From Lepidonotus clava (taxonomy: Eukaryota; Annelida; Polychaeta; Phyllodocida; Polynoidae): a stretch of DNA of 64,000 bases. The stretch spans positions 19,502,788-19,566,787 of the forward strand of contig OW387136.1 in assembly GCA_936440205.1 (NCBI GenBank), written 5' to 3'. The stretch's first letter is position 1; the number at the start of each line of letters is the position of its first letter. The position numbers and the translations under genes are program-made. Below, piece by piece: positions 23,930 through 34,933 of this stretch. The notes beneath the pieces are model-generated. The model ran no database searches and had not been told where the DNA came from. It was given only the letters and a program-made list of their open reading frames with translations.

Positions 23930-24480
23930 CTCATGAACGTACTACAGCTGACCGTAAAGATTCGTGTTTCAGATGCCGCGTGGGCCGCAACGACAATGAC
24001 GCTGATGACAGATTGTTCTCCACACAAACCGACACAGTTAAACGACCGGCACACGGCCACACATACGTGCACGGCACGACATGCAACACAGAATGCTGTG
24101 GCCTACTGCATTGGTCATAAGCGACTCATACCCATAGGTTAATGGTAACCCACCGCAGGCTTTCAGACACCCACCAAACCATGGAATTCCAGCTCGTTAA
24201 GAGTGACATGACGAGCACGCATTGGCTTCATTAGCGTCAGATGGATGGGGGTTGCCGCAAAAATATCTAATGGAAATAGGATGTTTTCATACTCTTTGTA
24301 TTTCGATAATTGTTTGGTCAAAGGCAAACTATTAACGGAGCACACCTAATGTCCGGCCCCCATAATGGACTGATGGGTATCTGGCCATTGGGCCCTGTTT
24401 GGTTGGCGGCACGGTAATAACGATATGCCTTGATTATCAAATCTGATGGCGGTTTCATGTTTTCAGTAAATAGTTAGTAT
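23930..24480. promoter_or_regulatory. Non-repetitive mixed-composition segment, possible conserved element
   Basis: About 500 bp of complex, non-repetitive sequence with several potential transcription-factor cores (GATTGTTCTC, TGATTATCAAATCTGATGG, GATAATTGTTTGG, CATTGGGCC). No coding exon is apparent. I list it because it differs from the surrounding repeat-rich DNA; function is a guess. Confidence 0.25.
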
Positions 24481-25771
24481 AGAGATATCAAAGATATGAC
24501 CAGCGATGGAACCAGCCCAAGGGCACGCAAGGTGAGAAGTCAAATTTATCGTCATTTTCATAGACTACCTCCCTCCATTGGGAATAACTGCAATCCCCGC
24601 ATCTCATTATTACACGCCCATTCATTTCATACTTCACTCTATGAATTTGTTAAATTTTATAAACTACTGCTGGAATGTATAATAGCATCTTCTCTCCTAA
24701 GCTGAAGGTATGAACTCACTTAAGCATACCCCATCCCCTTTATGAATATTTTGGAATAGTTTTCTGTGCACTGTGAGAAGTCCTTAATTAAGAATTTTTC
24801 CTTTAGGAATACCGGTGTGTTTTGTCATGGATAACTGTTTCTACAGTTTCTAAGTAACTTACTTTCCCAATAATATATCATGTCGAAGAACTGGAATACT
24901 ATTATTCGTCCATGCATTTGGGGTCCGCAATATATCTCATTATACTCATTACAACACCTGTCAAAGAACTACATAATACAATGTGGAAAGGAAGTACAAA
25001 CTTTCTTTGCTTTCTCGTCTTATACAAGAAAGAGCGATGTGGGTTTAGTGAAAGACTGATACTTCAATCATATCGCATAAAAGTTACTTTTCAATGTACT
25101 ACTATCGGCCTGAATTGAATGAGCGAATTCATGGTGAACGTTTAAAAACCGATTAATATGAAAACGGTCTTGAAAGTAACCTTGTTGCTGTTTTACTTGT
25201 AAAAATTAGCATGTTAACGATCTCTATTTCCCCAAAATTCGATGTGTAGAAATAGTGCCAATTACTCCTTGTTATAGGTATCATAAGATATCCTTAATGT
25301 ATCCTGCCTTAGTTTATCCTTCTTAAGGAAATGGTGTAGCCTTTTACATCTAGTTTTACCATGTATCCCAAGTCTGCCTCCTGGTTTTACCTTCAGGTAA
25401 AACAATAGAATCATTATACATTATCATTGAACTACGACCGAACCAATGGGACTCTGCCAAATATTCAAATTCATATGATCCTGCCAGAGGCAGGTACAGT
25501 AGTTACGTTTGATTTTTAAAAACTGTCAGATGAGGAATTCAAATATAGCAAATTGAGATTCTTACCTGGTAGTATGATTTGGAGGCTAACAAACAATAGT
25601 ACAGTAGTTGTCTTCATTGTTGGCGCGTTATTCGTTTGGCGCAAGCTGTGTGGAAGTTTGCAATCAAAGTCGTTAAATGTCTGCAGTTCTCTTCGTCTTG
25701 AGTAATTGCTCCAAAGTGTAGACAAACTTGCAAGTGTTTCTGCTCATGCCTCAGCCTGCTCCTAAGGCCTA
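24481..25771. other. Intergenic DNA, weak exon-like start at 24,496
   Basis: ATGACCAGCGATGG at 24,496 opens a 12-codon stretch that ends in AAG followed by GTGAGA, a good donor match. No partner exon is recognised, so this is not called as a gene. A perfect 8-bp hairpin GTTTTACC-TTCA-GGTAAAAC lies at 25,384-25,403. The rest is AT-rich and featureless. Confidence 0.35.
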
Positions 25772-26045
25772 AGCCTGCGCCATGCTACTGCGGCCTCCTC
25801 CGCCCGGTTTCCCGCCACAGGAGGGTGCGCGTCGAATGTCGTCTGCTGCTACCAGGTTCGGCTTTCTGATGTCCGCGCGCACCTGTCAACGAGACGAACA
25901 CACTTTGACAACAACGGGGACCGCCTTTGACGCCAGACACGCCTTTAGCAGGACTTCCTCTGCACTTTTAGAATAACATAGTGACACACTGAACGGAAGG
26001 AGCGGGCATGTAGGCGCGTGCTGGCGGACAATGGGTGAGTTGGGA
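25772..26045 (+). promoter_or_regulatory. GC-rich island ending in a strong splice donor, possible 5' exon
   Basis: A CpG-rich segment contains an ETS-like CGGAAGG at about 25,994 and ends in ACAATGG followed by GTGAGTT (26,029-26,041), a near-perfect donor. That pattern would fit a promoter plus a 5' exon whose start codon is split from the rest of the gene. No downstream exon of such a gene can be recognised in this window. Tentative. Confidence 0.3.
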
Positions 26046-27589
26046 TTTTTTAGAGGGATCCTATATACAGTGTGAAATTCTAAATTGAGGATTCCAAGAG
26101 TGCATCATTACAAGAGAAACACACCACCGGTGACTTGCCCTCCGGCGGGTTGCTGATCCTCCATCAGTAAGTGCCCTTCTATGAAGGTCATTACAAGGGC
26201 AGCAGGTGCGTCCATAACAGCATGTACTTCTAGATCAGTGAAAGATACAATGTACAAGGAACAAAGCAGAATGATAAATTCGTATGTACATACCTTGAAG
26301 GAAAGTAGGAAATGGCGTAACAGGTAGCTCTGGACGTAGAGGTAAGGTGAATACGCGTACTTTTCAACTTTGCAGGCGGCTGTCGGCTTAAATGTGCCGA
26401 GTGGAAAGTCCGTGAGTGGTAGGTAGGGAGAAGCCGACCAATCAGCGTCGAGCTGGCTTGGGCTACGTCAGAGAGGCATCATCAGGTCTGTGTCACGCGT
26501 CACGCGTCATGCGTAAAGATGCCTTATCCTCCCACTCACCACCTCCTGCACCCGGTGGCGACCTGTGCAGTGGCTTCAATGCACACATCGACTATTATTG
26601 TGTGTTGCACGCCTTCAGAGGTTTGGCCTTTGGATGTATATGTGTAAATAGCCTTTCTTTGTGCATCCTGACGATTCAAAGGGAATATGCTTACGTGTCT
26701 GTCAATTATTGTTATATATAGCTTATTGTCGACCAACCTATCTCTATTATGTTATTCAAAATTAAACGTTGGGTCGATCTGATTTTCTTTAGCTTTTCCA
26801 TAGGTTGCAATGTTTTCCCAGGTGAATTATATGTATCTTTTCCTATAGATTAGACAAATATTTGATTTAAACAAAATGTTTGTCAATAAAGAAGGAATAT
26901 TTGGTACCTATCCAGTAAGAGAGATTTCTTTGGTAAATAATAGGATGTACCTGAAACAAAGACTTGCGATTAAGTAGAAGACATAGGACCCTCATTCCCG
27001 ATATAAAAGTAAAAGAATTGTTATGTTAGAGTTCATGAAGATGACGATGATGATGAGGAGGGTGAGGAGGAGGGCTTTCTAGCTATATCTATATAACATA
27101 TACCTTTATCTATAGGGTAACGATCCAGCTACCTGATAAATTCTCTATATGAACAAATATGCATATCACCTTGACATATTTAGGGGGTGTACCCGTTTTT
27201 TGTTAATGTAAAATTGTTTTCCACGGAGATGGTACGGATACTTTTCTATTTGGGCGTGCCCTCTTGGGAAATTTCTGGATCCTCTCCACCCCGCATTTGT
27301 ATATGTTTGAGTGTGTGTTTGTTTGGGCATGGACGGATTTTAGGGACGGCGGCGCATGCATGAGCGTACTTGTTGGGGGACAAATGTAATTTTGTCTATA
27401 ACCTGTTTAATATGGGCGTCCCTCTGTCTTGGTGGTATATAAGATGTTGTTCTTCTTAAAAGCGTGTAGCACCACTTACGACCTCATCACCCGGTGTCTA
27501 TCTTTAATATGGACCCTGACTTGCTCCAATAAGAGAAAAGCCCCCCTGATACCCCCAAAACACATAATATACCTTCGGCGACCTGCTAA
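26046..27589. other. Intergenic DNA, nothing recognised
   Basis: Only short GATGAC/GAGGAG low-complexity sequence near 27,038-27,074. Confidence 0.5.
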
Positions 27590-27995
27590 CGTTACGAGCT
27601 CCGTCTGGTGGCCATGGCGGAATACCGGGGCGTGAGGGCCGGCCACTTCCTGTCTGACGTCACGCCGCATTCTGTCCACGCGTGCGCACCATGCCTGAGC
27701 GCCTCACACCCCACCCCCACCCCCTCCCCCTCCTCCTGGTGGCCGTCGCCGGTATCTGAACCTCCACCCACCCCCAACACCCAACCCCGCCCCCTCCCCA
27801 TCTAACCGACTCGTCCACCACTCGGCAATCGGCTAAAAAGTCGGCATGGCTGTGTGTCGATTTATCACTTGGCCGTGGGGTGCCCACCGGCGGGGGTTTC
27901 CATCATGTGGAGGTATGACGGGCCCGGCCACCGATCTGCCCATAGGTGGCGTGCACGGAATGGCACCCACAGGGGTATTGTGTTTTAATATGGTT
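27590..27995. promoter_or_regulatory. GC-rich island with CRE-like site
   Basis: CpG-rich. Contains TGACGTCACG at about 27,656, a cAMP-response-element core, near CACTTCCTG (ETS-like) at about 27,643, followed by a C-rich low-complexity stretch and a complex segment to about 27,995. A promoter or enhancer is plausible. No exon is recognised on either strand. Confidence 0.35.
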
Positions 27996-28443
27996 GTTTG
28001 GGTTACATATGTATCTGAGCACAACCTCCTAGGTTTAAACACTTAGCGTGGAGGTAAAGGGCGTGATCCCAAGATTTTTTTTAAGGTGGGACAGCTTGGC
28101 ACCAGTGAAATGAAAGAAACATCGGAGTCGAAACGTAATCATACTAAAGTCAACGTTTCTCATTTGAAGAATCTGATTTTGAATTAGGATAGGTGTGAAA
28201 TCCCCCCACCCTCGCGCTCTACTTCAGATATGGCCATCCCAGGGTGAGCTAAGAAGGAAAACTTAGTGAATACATAGGGTGTCTCAACTCTTAATTTATA
28301 ACAAACACCTCACATTAGTGTAAATACAACATGGCTTTTAGACCACAGGTTTCTCTTTTTTCTTAATTCAGATGTTTTATTTAGGTATTTTGGAGAGTGC
28401 ATCTTTCGAAAATGGTAAATCGCTTGGAAATTATCTAACATTG

Positions 28444-28771
28444 TTAAGGGGGGTACCCATTGAGCGATGCGATCTAAATTCTGGTCGAAATACATGTCAG
28501 GAGCGACCAATATCTAACATTGTCAGATATTTTGCAAGCGATCTGATATTTTCAAGTGGATTTCGGGTCGAATCGCTCAATGGGAACACCAATTCTGGTC
28601 ATTTTCGACCAGATCTGGTCGTTTCGACCAGAGCTGAGCGACCAGAACTGGTTGAAACGACCAGAATTTTATTTTGATCGCACAATGGGTTCCCCCCTTT
28701 AGATATTGGTCACTAGCGATCTCTGTTTAGACCAGAATTTAGATCACATCGCACAGTGGGTACCCCCTTAA
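28444..28771. mobile_element. TTAA-flanked TIR element, about 328 bp
   Basis: Both ends show TTAA followed by matching TIRs. The left end reads TTAAGGGGGGTACCCATTGA and the right end in reverse complement reads TTAAGGGGGTACCCACTGTG; the similarity continues for about 40 bp to ATCTAAATTCTGGTC. TTAA duplication is the signature of piggyBac-like insertion. Inside are two further copies of the end motif (about 28,571-28,590 and 28,674-28,698) and several GACCAG / CTGGTC inverted blocks. It looks like one such element inserted in, or built from, another. Non-coding. Confidence 0.78.
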
Positions 28772-29800
28772 AGGGAGGAGCCAGTGAATTTGAATTTCCA
28801 TAAATAATGTCCATTTTAATTATAAGATACGATGCTCACTTAGAGATCTGTTGTGTTTCAAGTCGCATAGCCCTTTCTAGATGAAGTAATTATGGTGTAT
28901 CTTATCTGGATATGTATGAGTGCCCTGTGCAACTGGAAATGGACATCTGGGTGTGACATCACAAAAAGTAGTGGTTATGTTCAAATTTTAAAATTGCACA
29001 ATTCTTAAAACACATAAATTATGTAAGTACCAACACAAAACGACTAATTGAGAATACTTCAGATAACAATATTCTGTTATTTTATCTTTTCTATAATTTT
29101 CTCATATCTTACCTGTGACGTCACACACAGACAACTGCCCTGTGCAAGGTGCAGCAAGTGCAGCAAGGGACACACAATCTTATTTGTAAAAACTTAAATA
29201 AAATCAAAGGTATTTAAGATACAAGTATAAAATTTGGTATAGTGACTGTCCGTGTGAAAAGGATCACGATAACATAGTTATTCACAATCACTGGTTCCTC
29301 TCTTTAAGTCTGAGTATGATAACATTTATACTGTTTGAAAGCTTGATTCAAGAGGAGTTCAATGGTATATGATTATATGGTATAATAATGACAACTTTTG
29401 GGAACATGTTTAAATTTGGAGTCATATTTTGTGATCTCTCTGATTGTGACAAGTTGGTCATAATTATTATTTATGATAACTCTTCTAATTTCTCTTGCAT
29501 TTACACCATGCTATATGAGGGTTCATCATTATATGCAGTGAGAAAGTTCAGGTCTTGAGCTTTAACTCTGTATGTGTAAAATTCTCAGTTTTGGATTTTT
29601 TTTTATTATATATAAGAAAGCAATAAGATTGTAGTTTTTAATGCATTTTTTGAAATAATTAAAAAATGTTCTGAAATAATAGATATAAAAACATTCACAG
29701 AAAATCGAGTAATGCATCAATTTAGGAGATCAAAGTACCATCCTTTTTATCCCCATGAATCTGGGCTTAGCCCTTAAAAACTCTCCAAGATCCCTAATAA
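28772..29800. other. AT-rich intergenic DNA
   Basis: No gene or repeat recognised. Confidence 0.5.
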
Positions 29801-29803
29801 TGT

Positions 29804-30160
29804 AACCGGAAAGCCATTGCATGCCAAGCTGACATCATCGGTGCTCAAAATGTGTGTGAACATAATCCCTATAGGATACATGATTTGATGAAATCCATTA
29901 CCACTACTGACGAGTGGAAGGAGAAGGAATACAATACCCTCAAGGAAGGTGTGCGAATGAAGTTGCAGCAAAACGACAGACTTTGTACTGCCCTGCTAAA
30001 GAACTCGAACAAACAATTCATCAAAGCAACCTATAACAGAATGTATAGTGCTGGGATATGGCTGAAAGATATGCGTATGCATGGTCCTACGATCAAACGT
30101 GGCTATCTTAATCACATGGGCAAGATCTACGTGGAATTAATCGAAGAACTCAGCGCATAA
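29804..30160 (+). pseudogene. NADAR-like domain remnant
   Basis: The readable segment begins RKAIACQADIIGAQNV and carries the spaced pattern of the NADAR (formerly DUF1768, YbiA-like) family: a leading K-A, a DEWKEKEY block, VRMKLQQNDRLCTALLKN, then FIKATYN, a GIWLKD block and a final NHMGKIYVELIEEL. NADAR proteins are N-glycosidases acting on ADP-ribosyl or riboflavin-pathway compounds. The N-terminal part of the domain is not seen. The segment lies in the same orientation as, and directly before, an SGNH-like segment. It is decayed and, given its place near a retroelement, is treated as a fossil. The domain call is from pattern memory and is not certain. Confidence 0.5.
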
Positions 30161-30166
30161 TTCAAT

Positions 30167-30805
30167 ATGTACAGGGTCCTCATTATCTCCAACTCGAGAG
30201 GTAGCCCCATGACTTGTCGCTTATATAGTATCGAATGGGCAATGCTTGGATTCATAATCCATATTTTAAGCTACCCAGGGGCTAAAATACGGAAGGGGGT
30301 GTCCCGTGCCATACAAGATGTAGGTAATCAGCATCATGACTTTATTTAAATCATGCTGGGGGTAAACAACTTATCTACTAAAGTGGCCTTTCGTGACATA
30401 AGGCCTATTTTCCTCAGCCGATACCAGCTTGTCAGAAACCTGATTATAGAACTATGCATTGCACGAAGAAGGTTACAGTCCTTCGGGGATAACATAGTGA
30501 TATGTGATCTGATCGGACTATCCTATGCAATGTACAACAGGAACTCTTTACATGCCTACCCTGAGGAACAACAAGAAATCAATGCAGGTATTGTGCTACT
30601 AAATGACCATATTAAGTACTTGAACCAGGAACTCAATCTGTATAGTCCTCATATTGCGGAATATGTGCATAAGGCAAGAAACACTGGTTATGATATTCAC
30701 AGGTATGACGGCATAACTACGGACGGTGTTCATCTACATCCCTGTATATCCCAACAAGTATTAGATAGGTTTGTGATAAATACCTACACGCTTACTTATG
30801 GGTAG
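30167..30805 (+). pseudogene. SGNH-hydrolase-like remnant
   Basis: Three blocks fit the SGNH esterase fold in the right order. They are VLIISNSRG (block I, nucleophile serine), LGVNNL (block III, the G-x-N-N region) and the near-C-terminal DGVHLHP (block V, with Asp and His of the triad). SGNH modules occur as passengers in several metazoan retroelements, including Ngaro-type elements. It follows the NADAR-like segment after a few bases, so the two may come from one polyprotein. It lies about 470 bp before the Ngaro left repeat but outside that element. Broken, with about one or two breaks over the pair. Confidence 0.55.
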
Positions 30806-31277
30806 GACTTGGATTGATTTTGTGCATTTCTTGACATCATATGTCTATATGCTTTGAGTGACCTACTCACTTGACCTGTTTAACCAAATGGATAGCGGGG
30901 TCCATCACAAACCCAAACTTTAACTGACTTTATGTTACTAACAGAGGTATCTCCTTCGTTATACATACTATGCTATGTGGTCCATCACATGCATATATAC
31001 ATATATTTACACTTTGTTTTTTCACTGTTGATTCACATGACATTGGATTATGTAATCAATTTTTCAGATTGCTGCTAAAATTTCCTCAGGAAACGTAATA
31101 AGAAACCATGTCTTCACTTAATTATCACAATTATCTCAACTCTATAACATGATTTGTCTTTGATTTTCCAATTTTGATGATTTTGAGTACAGGTTTTCTA
31201 ATGTGGTCGGTATCATTTTGTATTTTGTTTGAATAGTAGGTATGGTAAGCAGTATCTGCGTGAAACTATCTACTACT
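30806..31277. other. AT-rich spacer before the Ngaro element
   Basis: No gene recognised; may be the 3' tail of whatever carried the NADAR/SGNH remnant. Confidence 0.4.
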
Positions 31278-31465
31278 GTAAATGATATTAAATTGTGTAG
31301 CGATACCTAAGCAATTTATTTATTTCGGAGTAGGCGTGACGTCATCGCCCTCCGTTTCCATCGCTACGGAGATTGTTGTACCTCGACTATAAAAATCGCC
31401 GAGCTTGACCGTTGGTCATTCTCGTTCCAACCACCAGAGATTCACCATCGCAGCAGAATTTTAAA
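31278..31465 (+). repeat. Ngaro split repeat A1
   Basis: About 188 bp, starts GTAAATGATATTAAATTGTG and ends AGCAGAATTTTAAA. Repeated as A2 at 35,857-36,044 with about two substitutions. Confidence 0.93.
31337..31422 (+). promoter_or_regulatory. Ngaro internal promoter in A1: CRE, TATA box, initiator
   Basis: A full cAMP-response palindrome TGACGTCA (31,337-31,344) is followed by TATAAAA (31,388-31,394) and by TCATTCT (31,416-31,422), a full match to the initiator consensus YYANWYY. Its A at 31,418 lies 30 bases after the first T of the TATA box. The same three sites recur in A2 at 35,916, 35,967 and 35,995. Transcription would start inside the repeat, as needed for this type of element. Confidence 0.75.
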
Positions 31466-31558
31466 GACATTTTTAGGCGATTATTTGAATTATTTCTTCG
31501 ATCTTAAGGGGTTTAGATCAATTAATCTTCGTAAAATATTTAACGGAGACCTACCAAG

Positions 31559-32569
31559 ATGTCGAAGAAGAAGAACTTTTGCAGAAAATGTCAATCCAGG
31601 CACGTCGCCCCGACGGGGAAGAAATGCAATCGCCTTGAAGAGACTGCAACAGGGGGGTCGGATGGCCTCTCTGGCGATGATGGTGGTGGAATGGAGATGG
31701 GGAATAGCCCATCGGGCAATTTCCCGGCGGCGATCCAATCGCCTCCGAAGGCTGCGGGGACTCAAGTTCTCAACGTCAGGATGGGGGTAATGGAGAAAAA
31801 CATCTCTAAACTCGTAGGCGCTGTCAACCGGTTGGCGGAGAAGCAAGAGGCGGCCATGGTACCTCCAAAGGACGATTCTGACGACGACAGCGATGGCTGG
31901 ATAGAAGTATCTCCAAGAAAGTCCAGGCCAAAGACGAAGAAGAGGGGGAAGGTGCAATCATCGCCCAAGCCGGTCAGCCCCGCCGCCGAGTCGTCAAGCA
32001 ATGAGTCGAGCCGCTCCAGCGATAGGTCCGCTTCGCCTACAAAAGATAAAGGTAAAACAAAGAAATATGCACAGAAATTGTATTGCAAAAGCGGAGATAA
32101 GCCTAAGAATGTGGAGGAGGTTCTGTTAGTAGGTCTGAAGACTATCGAGAGATTAATTTTGGATAAAAAGGATCCATTCCCCGCTGTCAAACATGTAAAA
32201 TTATTGACAGAGAAAGCCTCTAAGTGATTGTACACGTTCGACACGTTTAATCAGTATGATATCTCAGTAAGGGAAAGAGCTGGGAGGCTGGGACACGATG
32301 AATTTGGCAATTTTGACCAGGAGGAGATAATGTCATCTTTTTCTTTCGACAACACTTTCAAGGCTGGTGTCGGTAGCAAATCTGGAGGGGGTTTCAAAGG
32401 TAAACAAAGCCAAAACAGTGGGAGGTCCTACTCCGAAAAAATATGTTTCCGTTTCAACTCCGACAATGGATGCTACGGCAAATGTAATCTCAATCATGCT
32501 TGTATAGTTTGCGAGAAGAAAGGACACAGCAAAAAAGATTGTGGCCGTGTAAGCAGCGATAAAAAATAG
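31559..32569 (+). pseudogene. Ngaro Gag-like region
   Basis: The start carries a zinc-binding CRKCQSRHVAPTGKKC motif, then an acidic and serine/lysine-rich low-complexity middle. The far end has a compact Cys/His cluster (CYGKCNLNHACIVCEKKGHS and a further KKDC) like a nucleic-acid-binding knuckle. This layout is common in Gag-like proteins of animal DIRS/Ngaro elements. It lies between A1 and the RT region in the same orientation. About one break is visible; whether the element uses read-through here is unknown. Confidence 0.7.
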
Positions 32570-32680
32570 GAAATCGTTTCAAAATCTGAGAAGATTCCAG
32601 GCGTTAGACACTTATCTGACAGTGACGTCACGGGTTCATGCGGGTCTTCTCAGTCGTGTCCTTGCTCGCCAGCAAGAAAT

Positions 32681-34933
32681 GTGAAATTATACAGTAAATC
32701 CAGAAATATTGGTCGTAATGGTGGATTCCTCCGTGTGCTAGAGGTAGAAAGTATTAATCCAGTCTTTGGGGAGGACGAATTGTGTTGTATTTCAAATATT
32801 ATCTCCGATGTTGGTACGATCGGTACACGCCGGTACTTTGCATCGCCGGGGTCAAGCCCGGGTCAAAGCACCGATACCGCTGACGTCACGGGTTTCCGTG
32901 TCGAAAGTACACAAGCGGTGTCGGAGCAGGAGGTGGAAAATGTCACTCGGCAAGGTAACTTTGTTCAAAATATAGAATTTCTAGCCGATAGTTCTTGTCT
33001 AACGGTCGATAGGGACGGAGTTAAGGTCCTTGTCGACAACTGTCCCAAATTTGAAAAAATTCTACCGGGTAGTTCAAGAGATATTAAATATTTTGAAAAT
33101 AATCTTCTGATCTCGGCGCGCTCGCCGAGTGGTCAAACTGTCAATGTATTCGAGAAATGCGCCCGTGGGGAATGCACGTGCGAATATTATATTAATGGCG
33201 CATTGGCGCAGCTTAGGCCTTGTAGATTCGAATATCTTCTATCCTTGGGATCAGATGAATGTAAAAATAGATTTAGACCCATGGTTGATAGTATTGTGGA
33301 TGGGTTTAAAATTGTTGACGATACTGTGCCAAGCGGGGGTCTGAATTATGATTGCAGAAATTATAATTCCTTATTTGAAGGTGACAATAGAAAAAAAATG
33401 GATAAAATAATAGGCAAAGAGTTAGCTGAGGGTTACCTTAAAATAGTACAGGAAAAACCGGCTTGCATACACTCTATGGGAGCAGTCCCAAAGCCGGATG
33501 GTAACATAAGACCAATAACAGACTGTAGTATGCCTGAAAAAATCTCAGTAAATAATTTTTGTGAAAATATTATTGAGGAATTTAAATATAAAAGTGTAGA
33601 TAATGTTGTGGCTTTGTTAAATCCAGGAGACTATATGGCTGTGGTTGATATTAAATCAGCTTACAGGGCAGTACCAATATACCCAGACCATCAGAAATAC
33701 TTGGGAATTAGATGGGAAATTAATGGTAAAACTGAATATTTACAGGATTCCCGCTTGGCATTTGGTCTTAGACTAGGACCCATGTATTTTAATGAAATTT
33801 CTGAATTTATATACCATATTTTGTCAGATATTTATGGTATTCAGACGGTAAATTATTTGGATGACTTTATTGTCATTGGGTCAAGTCTAGAAGAGGCAAC
33901 ATGGGCACAACAGGTAGTTATAAGGGTCTTAAGATACATAGGCTTCCATATAAGCTGGGGGAAAGTTACCCCACCATCACAGGTATGTACCTACCTGGGT
34001 CTGGAAATTGATTCCAATGAAATGGAAATTCGTCTACCAAAGGAAAAGTTGGGAAAACTAAAAAATTTAGTGGTAAAATACAGTAAAAAGGCTACTATTG
34101 GTAGGAAGGAATTGGAAAGCCTGGGAGGCCTTCTGTCTCACTGTGCTCATGTAGTGGATGGTGGCAGGGTGTATTGTCGTAGGGTTTATAACCTTTATAA
34201 AGTCCTTTTAAATAATAATTTAAAGGCTATTAAAATTGGACAAGCCTGTAGGGACGACTTAAATTGGTGGGAAAAATTTTTGGAAAATTTTAATGGTAAA
34301 AAACAGATAGAATACAAAGAATTTCCATATCCAATGGTATCTGACTCATCTATGAGGGGCTTTGCAGTGTATATGGGTAGTGACTGGAGAGCAGGTAGTT
34401 GGGACAATAGCATTGTTTTTCCAGAGTCTGAATGCAAACATATAATACCGGCCCCTACTGATATTATATATAATAAAGAAAATATAAATGAATTGGAATT
34501 ATTTCCAATTATGCGTGGCCTACAGGAATGGCTGAGCCAACTTGTGGGTCATAGCATTAATATTTATACTGATAACACACAGGTTTTCTATATGATCAGA
34601 AAGGGCATTGGTTGTAATCCAACATGTATGAGTTGGCTCAGGGAAATATTTCGGATCTGCAAAATCTATAGAATAAGACTGGTTCCTCATTACATAAACA
34701 CAAAAAATAATTTAGTGGCTGACACTTTGTCACGCATTTTATATTTTAAAAGTGAGGACGCAGTTAAAAATTGTATCCTAGGGGCGAATTTGTGTTGTGC
34801 TAACGCCATTTTTGAATTTTGCAGAGAAAATAAGCCTGAAAAGGCGCGTTGTGACGTTGAAAAAAGCCGCTGTAGGGGAAAATACCCAGAAATTGCGGAG
34901 GATGCAATGGAAATGTTACCTAAAGGTATGTAG
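32681..34933 (+). CDS. Ngaro reverse transcriptase-RNase H
   Basis: A 750-codon open frame. The start is uncertain, since the first codon is GTG and the N-terminal part of about 230 residues has no clear domain. RT motifs follow in order: HSMGAVPKPDGNIRPITDCS (about residues 263-287), MAVVDIKSAYRAVPI (about 325), FGLRLGPMYF (about 361) and the catalytic box VNYLDDFIVIG (about 390). An RNase H domain of the DIRS kind follows, with acidic residues in VSDSSMRGFAV (about 553), NELELFPIMRGL (about 604), IYTDNTQVFYMI (about 627) and NNLVADTLSR (about 677). It makes cDNA from the element RNA and removes the RNA strand. Confidence 0.92.
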   Translation: MKLYSKSRNIGRNGGFLRVLEVESINPVFGEDELCCISNIISDVGTIGTRRYFASPGSSPGQSTDTADVTGFRVESTQAVSEQEVENVTRQGNFVQNIEFLADSSCLTVDRDGVKVLVDNCPKFEKILPGSSRDIKYFENNLLISARSPSGQTVNVFEKCARGECTCEYYINGALAQLRPCRFEYLLSLGSDECKNRFRPMVDSIVDGFKIVDDTVPSGGLNYDCRNYNSLFEGDNRKKMDKIIGKELAEGYLKIVQEKPACIHSMGAVPKPDGNIRPITDCSMPEKISVNNFCENIIEEFKYKSVDNVVALLNPGDYMAVVDIKSAYRAVPIYPDHQKYLGIRWEINGKTEYLQDSRLAFGLRLGPMYFNEISEFIYHILSDIYGIQTVNYLDDFIVIGSSLEEATWAQQVVIRVLRYIGFHISWGKVTPPSQVCTYLGLEIDSNEMEIRLPKEKLGKLKNLVVKYSKKATIGRKELESLGGLLSHCAHVVDGGRVYCRRVYNLYKVLLNNNLKAIKIGQACRDDLNWWEKFLENFNGKKQIEYKEFPYPMVSDSSMRGFAVYMGSDWRAGSWDNSIVFPESECKHIIPAPTDIIYNKENINELELFPIMRGLQEWLSQLVGHSINIYTDNTQVFYMIRKGIGCNPTCMSWLREIFRICKIYRIRLVPHYINTKNNLVADTLSRILYFKSEDAVKNCILGANLCCANAIFEFCRENKPEKARCDVEKSRCRGKYPEIAEDAMEMLPKGM

